Source: Dasyornis broadbenti
Lineage: Eukaryota; Chordata; Aves; Passeriformes; Dasyornithidae
Length of the DNA: 64,000 nucleotides
Direction of reading: 5' to 3'
NCBI GenBank assembly: GCA_013397935.1
Contig: VZRN01006621.1
Coordinates: 1,137,479 to 1,201,478 of the forward strand
Positions 13,477-24,530 of the stretch are shown here, in pieces (the first letter of the stretch is position 1; every line of letters starts with the position of its first letter). Made by a program: the position numbers and the translations under genes. Below the pieces are notes generated by a model, which saw nothing but the letters and a program-made list of their open reading frames with translations, was not told the DNA's origin and made no database searches.

Positions 13477-14457
13477 AGTTGTGATTTTACCCTGGCTGGA
13501 CACCAGGTGCCCATCAAAGCCACTCTATCACTCCCCTCCCCAGCCGGAAACAGGGAAGGCTGGGGAGAGATCACTCACCAGTTGCAGTCAGGGGCAGAAG
13601 AGACTAGATCTGGGAAAATTATGTGAATTTATTGACAGTCAAACCAGTGTAGGAATGAGAAATAAACCTAAAACTTAAAAACACATTCCCCCCTCCCTTC
13701 TTCCCAGAGTTAACTTTATTCCTGAATTCTGTACCTCATCTCCCACAGAGCGGCACAGGGACAGGGAATGAGGACTGTGGTCAGTTCATCACACATTCTC
13801 TCTGACTTTCCTTCCTTGTGGGGATGGCCTCCTTGCCTTCATCTGCTCCAGCCTGGAGTCCCTCCCACAGCCTTCAGCTCTTCATTACCTGCCCTAGTGT
13901 GGGTCTCTTCCCTTGGGTTGTAGTCCCTCAGGAACAGCCTGCTCCAGTGCACGTCCCCTGTCAGCAAACCTGCTCCATTACAGGATCTTCTCTCCTTTGG
14001 GACACAGGTCCTTCCAGGAGCCTGCTCCAGCACAGGTTTCCCAGAGCGTCCCTCAGACGTCCACCCACTCTGCCATGGGGTCATCTGTGGGCTGCAGTTG
14101 GGTGTCTGTTCCCCCATGGACCATCATGGGCTGCAGAGGAATCGCTGCTCTGGTGCCTGGAGCACCTCCTCCACCTCTGTCTTCACTGACCTTGGTGTCT
14201 GCAAGGCTGCTCCCCTCACATATTCTCACTCCTCTGTGGCTGCAGATGCTGCTGTGCAATAGCAGCATCCCTTCTTGAATGTGCTGTCCCAGAGATGCTG
14301 TCACCAACGCTGATGGGCTCAGCCTTGGCCAGAGCAGGTCTGTCTCGGATCTGGCAGGTATTGGCTCTGCCTGGTACAGGGAAATTTCTAGCAGCTTCTC
14401 ACAGAAACTTCCACGGGAGTCCCCCCGCTACCAAAACCTGTCCGTGCAAACCCAATA
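13477..14457 (+). mobile_element. Avian endogenous retrovirus solo LTR (family B), degraded
   Basis: This GC-rich island in AT-rich DNA matches a well-known avian LTR. It has 'ttttaccctggctggacacc aggtgcccatcaaagcc' near the start, 'tatcactcccctccccagcc', 'gtcagttcatcacacattct', and internal CTGCTCCAG-type repeats with GGGTCCCT-like spacers. It continues with 'cctggagcacctcctccacc', 'ttcactgaccttggtgtctg', 'cagcttctcacagaaactt', and ends near 'accaaaacctgtccgtgcaa acccaata'. Length is about 980 bp. Both ends are eroded, no clean target duplication was seen, and no internal retroviral genes are present. Several open frames over it are by-products of high GC content. Confidence 0.85.
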
Positions 14458-15798
14458 AGTGTACGGTTAAATCTGGCTCATAAAGAAGCTGCCACAACTC
14501 TTGCTGACTTGGAACGTTCAGCATTTTTTTTTCCTCAGCTGAATTCAGTTCATTGCTCTTAATAAAATTGTAATCACTTAGCAGGAGAAGCATTACACTA
14601 AATACAGGAACTGTGGAGAGACATTGTAGGGTACTTGCTATTAATTTATGTTTTTGAAGTGCACAAAGCCCTCTACAGTGTCAATATGCATCCGACAATG
14701 TTGTTTTGGTGGGATTCAAGTTTCTCCTCGCAGTCAGTGATACTTGTAAAAAGAGATTTGAGCCTGTTGATTTCTGTTAGCTAGTATTTGATTGGAAAAT
14801 TGTTTTATTTTTGTTTCTGTGAAGTTTTGGGCAAGCTGAAATGACTTTATTATAGAAGGAACCATTATCTCTGATGTTAGTGTATATGTATCCATACATA
14901 TCTATATATATCTATATCTGTCTTCTAGATTTGATGGAAATGTCACTGTTGACAGTAAGGTAATCTGCATTTCAGCTTTTGTTTCTGTGATTTTTTTCAG
15001 ATGTATAAAAAGATAAAAAATAACGTGATTGTTGATACATTGGCATTTTTATATCTCATTTTTTAATACACGTAAGAAATTTTTGTTATAGCAGTTAGCT
15101 TTACTACTTCAGAATTAATTGACAACATCTGATATTATTTTTGTGATAAAAACACATAAAAATTAAGCATGCATGCACGCTATATCATGAAAATAGATCT
15201 CAGCAAATATAAATAAGTCAAATATGAATCTCCAATATTATCTGGTGTAATTTGTTTCCTTATGCACGTGTACTGTTTCTAAGTGCAGCCCCATCCCATC
15301 GGCTCCTGTAAAGTATGAATGTGCTGTAACAAAAGTTCACTTCCTTCAGTGTGAACACAGCCAGGCCTCATTCCTGCCTTGGAAGGGCTCCTAAACCTAC
15401 GGAGCCACATGAGGGCAGCAAAGACCCAAACTCTAAGGGAGGGTTGTGCGAGCCATTGACAGAACTGAACGCGCCACAGTGGCTTCTTGATTCTCCTACT
15501 TCCCTTTATTTTTCCCAGATAAATTTTAAGAAGACAGTAACATGATGGCAGAAAGTCCATCGCTGCAGTCTTTTAGAAGTCACTGGACATAGCTGATGGC
15601 ACTCTCTTGCCCTGAGGAAGGTTCAACAGTTTTCAATAGGAATCTCCAACATTACTTTGGAATCCCAAAGTAGATTCACAAAGCTTATTTTATCCACACT
15701 ATGGATGAGAGGAACTGAATCACGGTATTAAAACCAGAACTCTTCTCCTTTGTTCCTAAGCTACAGAATATGAAAAGTTTTCCTGTGGTGGACTGTAA

Positions 15799-15817
15799 TT
15801 TTTTTTTTTTTTTTTTT
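15799..15817 (+). repeat. Poly(T) tract
   Basis: A run of 19 Ts lies in non-coding DNA. No adjoining target duplication or retrocopy was recognised, so it is listed as a simple homopolymer. Confidence 0.9.
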
Positions 15818-18800
15818 GAGTACTATTTCTTCTTTTGAACACTTTGATGTTCATTTTCACAGCTGCTTTTTCTGTCACATTGATTACAAAGCATCTGAAT
15901 ACCTGATGATTGTAATTGTTTCAATGCTCTATAAATTCACACAACGGAAACTTTAGGTAATCTGAACTGAGAACCCCCCACTATCTATTGCCGTATCAAT
16001 ACAAACTTAGCTTAAATGGCAGGAGTATACACTTCAGATTTCTGTATTTGTACTTTCTAGTGTTCTAATTAACAGAGAATGAACTTAAAAGGAAATAGAA
16101 ATGTATAAAATTCAGATTAATAAGCATGAATGACCTGCAGTCCTCTTAGTTTGTACTAAACAGAACATTTTGTAACTACACACAGTGAAATGAATCAAGA
16201 TTTCTGTCAAAATTCTCTGACATGTAAAGCTTTTGTTGCAAATTAAGATCCTAAAATCTACCAGCTCTATGATTTGATATGGCATTGATCCTATGCAGCT
16301 GTTGCTAAAATCTTGATGAAATTCACATGTTCAAGATTTTTCACTCACCAGTTGTCAACCAGGATAGATTTTTTGAAATCTTAGTGCTGACAAATATGAA
16401 TATTACCTGAGCCTTTAAATATTTATAGTAGGAGAATCTGAGTTTTTTCAGGAATGAAACTTGATCCTACTTCACATAGACAAAGGAAAAAATCATGGTT
16501 GTAACCTTCTTAATATTCCATTTTTACCCTGGTAGAGATGAGAAAATGAGCATTGTTTTTTTTTATTTGTTTTTTGTATGGGTCATACACCATCTCTAAT
16601 ACTGCATCCCACCCTTTTTCTGTGGAAAGGAGTGCATGTCTGTGTCACTGCATTTGAGGCATAGGCATGTATGTGATCTGTCTCGAAGATGAAAGACTGA
16701 TTGCTTATCAGCAGCTGCTGTTTTTCAGATGTGCATTTGTGTTCTCTAGGAAAGTTCTCTTCAGCAGCTTCTCAGTACTAATGAAATACCTGTAATGAAA
16801 GAAACATTCATTCACTGGACAGAGCATATCAAGCAACAGGAGGGAGGCAAAGGCTAGAGCATAGCTGATACAGTTAGAGCAGAAGAGGACCTGCTGCCTG
16901 TGAGTAGCTGTAGCATAAGTAGAGTACACAAGAAACAAATATGGCAAGGAGCATATTCATTGTACATCAAGATTTGTAAGGATTGCAGGACTGTTCTGAG
17001 TGCTTCAGCAAATTGTTGGCAAAAATGTGAGTCAGTGGACTGGCAAGAAATTATTGATATGTTTTGGGGTGTGGAAGGTATAGCTGAGAGAGAATGATTT
17101 CATAGTCCCTTCTAGGAGATCAAGAGTACCAGCAGAGGAGTAATCTTACTTACACTTCAGAATAGATCAATATAATAGTAATTCAGGATGTCAGTGACCA
17201 CCTCCTATAGAAATGATGACATTTCACTGCCCATAGATCACAAGAACTTAGGTGTCTAAATAATCCATTGTCCAACTGCCATAAAAGTGGAAATTATTCT
17301 AGAAAGCAGACTTTAAATAGGTTAGTGAAATAAATTGAACCTTTGGTCTGGACGACAAAACTAACTCTAGCTGTATATTAATGCTGCACCTGTGGTTATT
17401 TTTCCAACCTATTTGCATGCCACTACCACCATTTCTTAGCACTATAACATTTTTCAGTCAGGCATGCTGACTCAGACAGTCAGACATTGCAGGTTGGAAG
17501 ATGTTGTGCCTGACTCCTGTGAAAATATTCAGTGATAGATTCCTCTGTGGTGCTAACAGAGGCTTTAAACCAACAAAGCCTTTGAAGCCTTTGCAAATTC
17601 CTCCTCATTTCTTTTAACCTCATTTTCAGAGGTTGTTTCCAACAGAGAACTATTGATTTTGTAGCATTTTGGCAAACTGAGTAATCTCAATGTGCGTCTT
17701 TATACTAGAATGATTCATCCTATCAGAATAGTCAGATTGATGATGAACTCATTTGCTTAATTTCCTTCATATGCTTAGAAATCAATCTATTGAAATGTAT
17801 TAATAATTTTTAAAAAATTGCTTCAATTCCCTTACTTTCAATAAGTATGGAAAACGGTGAACATTTGGTTTTAAACTTAGTAATTTAGAATTAAAATATT
17901 ACCAAATTTGATTAAATAATTTCTTAAAATAATTTACAGATGACAGGATGGAAGTAAAAAAAATCCTTTTTGGTTTTTTTTTTTTTTTAACACTAAAAAA
18001 GTGTTTAAATAAAATGTAATAAAAAATTAGACACTATCACATCCAGATGTATAAAGTTTGTTCCTGTGTAGTAAATGTATCACTAGGAATGCAAAGTGGA
18101 AAAAAGAATCATATCAGTGTAAGAAATCTGGGTTTAGAAAAAAGGGGTGTTATTGTCTGGACACACAATATTCTTTAAAATTTTCATTACATTTTTCTAT
18201 TTTTTAATGTGACTTATTTTGAAAGATATTGACTAGTAAAAAAAAAAAAATGACTGTCAAGTTTTTCCTATTATGTTGTACCTCTTTTATTTCAGTGGCT
18301 TCTCTTCTGTTTGTTCTGTGAATCATACTGAAACTTTCTGAAATGCTTTAAAGCCATGGTTGAGGAAGTTCATGTATTAGTTTTAAACATATTTCCTGTT
18401 GAAAGTGTATTTCCTGTTCTAGTACCTAGAGATGCCAAACAAATCTACTAAACTTTTATAAAATTTTAAAATGAAGTTTCATTAATAAAAAACCACTAAC
18501 TAACATAATAAAATGTACATGTTTTCAGTGAAGACTTGTTCCATACACCAAAATACACTTTCTAACTAAAAGTAGCTCTTATTTTCATTTACAAGGCGTG
18601 TGTCACTTCAGTTCAGGTGTATTTCCAGTAGAGTTCAAGGTTTTACTTTACTGTAGAAAATGCAAGACATCCAAAGTCAAGCATTCAAAACACATCATAT
18701 TACAAATATATATAAGTAAAAAAGAATTATTAAGTTTTATTGTTTAAAAATGTTTGAACCTTTAAGTAGTTATACTGTAGAATATCCAGATGTCCCATCA

Positions 18801-19254
18801 CATACAGGGAAAATAGTGTTCTCATAACTCATTAAAAATTACCTACTGTTTTCACATGTATTTTTCATGAAGATATAATTTTTTTTTTTCTAAATTTTAC
18901 TTCTCAAGCTCTTGGTATCTGAGCATTGCAGGAGAAAGGTGGGAAAGTTTACTCTGCATATTTTTAATAATTATTATGTGAAATAGTCTCTTTTACAAGT
19001 TTTTCTTATTTCATAAATGGAACAAAGTTCTTCAGTTATCTTAAATATTGCAGATTTAGCAAGTGCAGCACAGACAAAAAGAAGAGCTGTTGCACACTTT
19101 AAAAAAAAAAAAACAAAACTCTTTTATTTCCTTTTAGCAGATGGTTACAGAAAGCAACTCCAGGCCAGAAAAAATTCAACATGGTACTTCAAAGTTAGCT
19201 GTGTTTAGGTTCTCTGCATGCTTCAGAAAGGTGAGACAGAACAGCCAATGCATT

Positions 19255-19700
19255 GGACAAACACTGAGGGGGCATCAGCACGTACCTGGCTAGATCTCGC
19301 TGTAATACGAAATTGTCCAGAATAGAAACTTCCTAACACAGTTTTGGGTATTTGAAAGCAGGCATTCTTGATTGCAGCACGCTTGTCACTCTGGGGAACC
19401 TTCCTCTAATTGAGTGTCCCAGCATCAGGTCAACAGAGTTTTTAACATGCACACTGATTATATATTTATTACCCATCCTCTCCTACTTGATGTATATGTA
19501 TTAATTTCTTTTACATAGTCACCCCCTTTGTCAGAAGTCCTTAATGATCTTTTTCAAATCTTGGGTGATCTTCATTGTCCAGTGTCATGATGTTAGATGT
19601 GGCTATTCCTTGACTCCAGGTCTTGAGTAAGCACAAAACTGTTGTTCTGCATGACACCTGCATTGTCAGCTTTGCAGAGCTGAGCTGGCATCCAGTTTCC
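19255..19700. mobile_element. Possible worn avian LTR remnant
   Basis: The segment is richer in GC than its surroundings. It carries phrases that resemble avian LTR sequence ('gctagatctcgctgtaatac', 'agtcaccccctttgtcagaa', 'gtcctta atgatctttttc'). No terminal repeats, target duplication or coding part were found. The call is by impression only. Confidence 0.3.
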
Positions 19701-20662
19701 TTAAGTTACATCATTTATCTATTTCTCCAAGGTTGTGCTGTTCTGCTCTACTGTCCTCATCAAATGGAGTATTTTCAGTCCCAGTCCTAAGAAGCATTCA
19801 AATACCAGCCTGTACTTATTCTTGATTAATCAAGTTCAATCTTCTTATAAATTAGATATTTCAGTCTTCGTGATGAAGGAAGAAAAGTTCCTGGAAGGAA
19901 TACAATGAATGAAATGTCATTCTTTCTTCACACAGGAAAGAAGAGTTTGCCAGGGATTTGAGCCTGTAAAAGGCAAGGATTAGCTGTGGGAGAAGTCAGA
20001 GGGCAGAGTGCCTTGCTTGTGAGCCTAACCTTTCCTATGGAGCATATGGGTTGTGTTTAATGGGTTTAGCTTGATAAATTATCTACTCTTTTGCACAGAA
20101 TTTTTATAAAGTTTTAGTAGATAATGTGAGGGGCACAATAATGGCCTGAATATGCTAGTGTGAGAAGCAAGATGCTTTACTTGCTGTAACCCTTGGAGTG
20201 TGTTAAAACTGGGCTCTTTAATTTTGTGTGCATGCTTTAACTGCTGAGCTACCGCATGGGAGGGGAGTTTCTTGTCATTGGCGAATTTAGTTTTTTCTTC
20301 TGTTTTGACTGATTTCTAAAAAGTGACTTTTGCAGCCTGTGTGATACACTAGGGCTACGGCACATAGGAGCCCAAATGATGATTTAGAAAAGGGAGGATT
20401 TCCTCCCGCATTTCAACGGAATGTAGATGTGTTAGCACTGTTGCTGGCTTTCTACCTTACCTGAAAATTCTCCACAGAAAACTTACCCTGGTTAGTAAAG
20501 AAACCCTATGGACAACTTCTCCTCTAAGAACCTGGCACAATCTTGGGATGAAAAATACTCTTCAGAACATGTTTCCAATTATGTGTAAATGGGGTCATGC
20601 ATGGTATATCAGCGTCTGTGAGAAGTTTCAGATTATTTGTTCTTCACTGCTCCTTTGCAGGC

Positions 20663-21181
20663 TGTGCTGGGTCTAGCTGGGATGGAGTCAGCTTTCTTTG
20701 TAGCAACCCTTTGCGCCTGGGAGCAAAGCAGCATAAATAAACACCAATCTTCTGGCTATTGCTGAACAGTCAAGGTTTTACTTTCCCCGCTCTGCCACTC
20801 CAGTGAGGAGGCTGGCGGTGCACAAGATACTGGGAGGAGACACAGACAGATCACATTACCCCAGCTGTCCAAAGGGATATTCCGTACCATATGGTGTCAT
20901 GCTCAGTAGTAAAGCTTGAGGGGACGTTTTTTCTTGGGAGGCAGTCTTTGGAGACGGCTGAGCATTGGTCTCCATGCAGGAGGAGGTGCTGAGTCCATCT
21001 CCTTTGGTATATGCTTTTTTCCACACCCTTTCTCTTTCCTTCACTTTTTAAACTGTCTTCACCTTGTTCCATGAGTTGTCTGACTTTCACTCTGCCTGTT
21101 TTGTCCCCCAGCCCATGGAGGGTAGGGAGTGAGCGAGAAGTTCTGTGGTGCTCAGCTACTGCCTGGGGCTACTCCACCACA
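20663..21181 (+). mobile_element. Avian endogenous retrovirus solo LTR (family A), second copy
   Basis: This copy is the same family as the LTR at 6654-7227. It begins TGTGCTGGGTCTAGCTGGGA and carries 'gaggaggctggcggtgcaca', 'ccaaagggatattccgtacc atatggtgtcatgctcagta' and 'gggagtgagcgagaagttct', then 'gtggtgctcagctactgcct'. It ends in CTCCACCACA, so the TG...CA ends are kept. Length is 519 bp. The TATA box (now 'agtagtaaagc') and the ATTAAA signal have been lost. No clean target duplication was found. Confidence 0.85.
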
Positions 21182-23629
21182 GGGGCTCTGCCACATGCAG
21201 GAAAAAGGGCAGATTTCTGTATACAGAGAAAATGATATGCATGATGGCGCCTGTTCAGCTCAGAGACTTCTGACAAAAGGGAGAGAACAATTATGGTTCA
21301 CAATATTTTTTTCTGATCCGTGTTGCGCTCTTTCATTTAGTCCTGCAATGCTTTAGTGCAAATGCATACATGGTTTGTGAATCACAGAACAGCAGGAGTG
21401 GCTATTTCTAAGGAAACTTTTCTTCCTTACAGTCCTTTACAGATAATGTCAATGGGAAGAATGGCCCTGCTTAGCTTTTCTCACGTACTAAAGTTTCCTC
21501 TGCTGCTGAGTGTTTGGAATGAGGGGCTCAGCTCACAGCAACAGTTTTCTAGAGCAATTACCAAGATGAGTTGTCAAGTCAAGGCACTGTTACATAAAAT
21601 CTGAGCCCTGGAGGATATTCTCCTCTCCATGACCATCAAGAGAGAACTCAAGCACTGCTGTCAGCTTGGGTAACAAAGCACTGTGTTCCAGATAGGCAGA
21701 AATTCAGACAAATCACTGTGCTTAGTATCTGTCCTTGAATATTTCTGGTCAGCAAATAGCTTCATTAAATAATTTTTCTGAATTTACTTACCATGCTCTC
21801 TTGACTACATATGATATTAAGCATTTTCAATCACATCATTTGGATCAAGCACAAAAAACTAATGTATGTGATATAAAAATTTAATTTAAATAAACAGAAT
21901 TGCAATTATAAAAATTAGTTCTAGAAAGAAAAATGCAGCACTAACCAATCGTGGGACAGCATTACTAGAAGCAATAATCATTCATTGGTGAGTTAAATTC
22001 AGCAAACCTGAAAAAAGATAAACTGAATTTCTGTTCTCAGATTTCTCCTTTTATAAATTGAAGATTAATGTCTTGCTCTATTGCATTTGAACATTTGTAT
22101 TTCATTTGTCATTGACAAATCCCCCTTTATTTCATAGAATATATTGTTCTTAATTTAAGACTAAGAAACAAAATTGAGCTAAAAAATGTCAGCTTGGTAT
22201 TTATATATACAAAAGGCTGCTAAGTACAAAAAACAGGGGAAAAAAAAAGAGGACATAACAACCCCAGAGTCCTTCATCTCCTGCTCTTAATATCTCCTTC
22301 CCTTCACAGAGAGCAGGTGTTTTATATACTGCGGTAAAACAGAAGAAAATATACTATAGGTTTTGATATTGCAGTTAGTTTTTTTCTTTTTTATGTTCAT
22401 AGTTTGACTTTTGCTGTGTCAGTCTGCAGAACATTAAGTTTATGCTTGTTCATTCTGAAACATGTTATGCAAACCCAAAGTACAGTGCTGCACCTGTCCT
22501 CCTGTACTTTTTGGTCAGATGTTTTTACCGTGAAACTTCAGACAGATAAAACAAGACCCACAACTTGGAACATAATGTATACACAGGGGGATAAAGATCA
22601 AACTTCAAAGTAACCCAAAAAACCTAAAGCACCGGGGGCTGAAAGCAATGGGAGCATTTGAATTATATTAAATGTATGCTGTGACTTCACTTACTGCAGT
22701 GAGAAAATGAACTCTAAGGACAAAGCTAAAAATATAAAATTAAAAATATAACTCTTTCCTTCAGTCATGTGACCAAATAATATAAGACACACTTTTAAGG
22801 CATATTTATTTGTGATCCCTCTTAATGTGATTTCGTTTCCTCCCCATACACCTTTTTGTGTATGCTTCTAGAACTGTCCTTTCTGACAGAGGCATTCAGT
22901 AGGAAAACATGCATTTGAGTAGTAAACGCAGAATGGTCAACATTTGAAAACAATAAATCACCACTAACATTATAACACACAGCAGGAGAGCAGTAGCCTG
23001 CATTCTTGAATAGTGGATTAACACCGGCCCCTTTTCCAGCCAGTCACTTCATTTTCCCTTTCCTTTTTTCAGGTGTTCTTGGAACACAGGGCAGTAACCA
23101 ATACAGCTAAGAAAGTGAAACACATGCAAAAGATGAGAGAGGTTATCATCTTGCATTAATGATTTTTTTTTTTTTTTTTAAACATATGGACTAAGCCAAA
23201 CTATGTCATCAGCCCTAGAAGCAATCAGTGTTAGTGTCCCTGTTAAAGACAAAAGAGTGTAAGGTCTACATAAGAGTATGCAGAGTTGAAGGAAATATAG
23301 TGATTGCAGTGGTTAAAATATGAGGGAAATAATAAAATATGTATGCATATAAACTTGTGATATGTAATAAATTAAAAAAATCCTGGTTTTATCTGTGCAA
23401 TCTGGAAAATTAGAACTTAAGAAATGCTGGCTTGAAAATCATGTACATTTACAATAAAATCATAATACAAAAATAAGGTTAGTCAAAATTGTGTAGTAAA
23501 CTTACATTTCTGGCAGAAGCTGAGGACCCAGTGATATGCCTAGAAACTGACCAGGTTATGTGACTTCCCCAGATGCTAATCAAGAACTGTTCAAGAGCAA
23601 ATTCAGTCAGATGTGATTCCTCTCTACTA
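21182..23629. other. Non-coding stretch, no gene seen
   Basis: This is AT-rich intergenic DNA with short A and T runs (for example 23163-23180). No open frame has a recognisable domain. Confidence 0.6.
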
Positions 23630-23905
23630 AGCAACCCACAAACTATCAGTTTTTCAGGAGTTTGTTCAGCCTCTTTTCCAACCTGTATAAACTCTGAGCC
23701 TCCATGACTATCTCAGCTAGATGTCATGTGAGGAGCCACATTTTTTATTTTTTAATTTAAATTTCACTCTTACATCTACTAGTTTTATGTGATGCCCCTT
23801 ACTTCTTGTACTGGAAATTACAGTAAATAATTCATCCCTCTCCACCCTATCCACGTTGGTAGTAATTGCATAGATTGCTATTCTATTCCTTCACTCCTAC
23901 CTCAG
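23630..23905 (-). mobile_element. Old CR1-like LINE fragment
   Basis: The minus strand resembles an ancient CR1 3' region. The plus strand shows 'gtgatgccccttacttcttg' and 'tccctctccaccctatccac', followed by 'cctacctcagccgtctcact', which are complements of the usual 'agacggctgaggggggatat' and related CR1 blocks. It is highly diverged and incomplete. Confidence 0.55.
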
Positions 23906-23939
23906 CCGTCTCACTAGAACAAGTCATAGTTAGTATGGA

Positions 23940-24053
23940 TGGAGCTGTGAGAAACCTGGTCTAGTGGGAGGTGTCCCTGCCCATGGCAGGGGGGTTGGAA
24001 CTGGATGATCTTTAAGGTCTCCTCCAACACAAACCATTGTGTGATTCTGTTCT
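23940..24053 (+). mobile_element. CR1 LINE 3' UTR fragment
   Basis: The sequence contains 'aacctggtctagtgggaggt', 'gtccctgcccatggcagggg', then 'ggttggaactggatgatctt' and 'taaggtctcctccaacacaa', ending in 'ccattgtgtgattctgt'. This is a textbook avian CR1 3' end. It appears inserted next to an older minus-strand CR1. Confidence 0.9.
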
Positions 24054-24130
24054 TCTTATGTAGTCAGGTTCCTAATGCCATTGAGCTTACTAGAGCTAAG
24101 GAGCCTAAGTACCCAGGGTGTTTTTATCAT

Positions 24131-24530
24131 AAGTCACAGAAGGGAGGAGGTTGGACGATACTTCTAAAGACCATCTAGTCCAGCTTCCCTGCTTACAGCA
24201 GGGTCAATTATAGCAGATTTCTCAGGAAAAGATCCACTTGGGTTTTGAATACCTCCAAAGCTGGATGCATTACAACTTGTCTGGGCAACATGATTAACTG
24301 CATGACAGCCTGACAGCAAAGGACCTTTTTTCTTGCATTTTAATGGCATTTAATGCATTTCTATTTGAATCCATTCACTCTTTTCCTGTCACTGGGCACC
24401 ACTGACAAAAACCTTGCTCCACTTATTTTACTTCCAGCCATCAGGTGTTTATATATCAGGTATTCTACCTCCATCCATAAGGTCTATATACATCATTGAT
24501 AAGATTTCCCTGAGTCCTGAGAAGCAATTT
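24131..24530 (-). mobile_element. CR1 LINE 3' end fragment (minus strand)
   Basis: The plus strand shows the complement of the CR1 3' part in order: 'gtcacagaagggaggaggtt', 'accatctagtccagcttccc', 'tgggttttgaatacctccaa', 'ttgtctgggcaacatg', and far decayed RT-coding sequence up to 'gatttccctgagtcctgaga'. It faces the plus-strand CR1 only about 80 bp to its left. Confidence 0.85.

Larger units (their letters stand above)
14458..20662. other. Non-coding stretch, no gene seen
   Basis: This is AT-rich intergenic DNA with a (TATC/ATAT)-type simple repeat near 14880-14925 and a poly(T) tract at 15799-15817. A moderately GC-richer segment at about 19,260-19,700 (containing 'gctagatctcgctgtaatac' and 'gtcagaagtccttaatgatc') looks like a worn LTR, but I could not define its ends. 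No gene was recognised. Confidence 0.55.

Noticed and set aside
13818..14278. Overlapping 121-123-codon plus-strand frames as genes
   Set aside because: They lie inside a GC-rich LTR in several frames at once and carry no domain; GC content explains the lack of stops.
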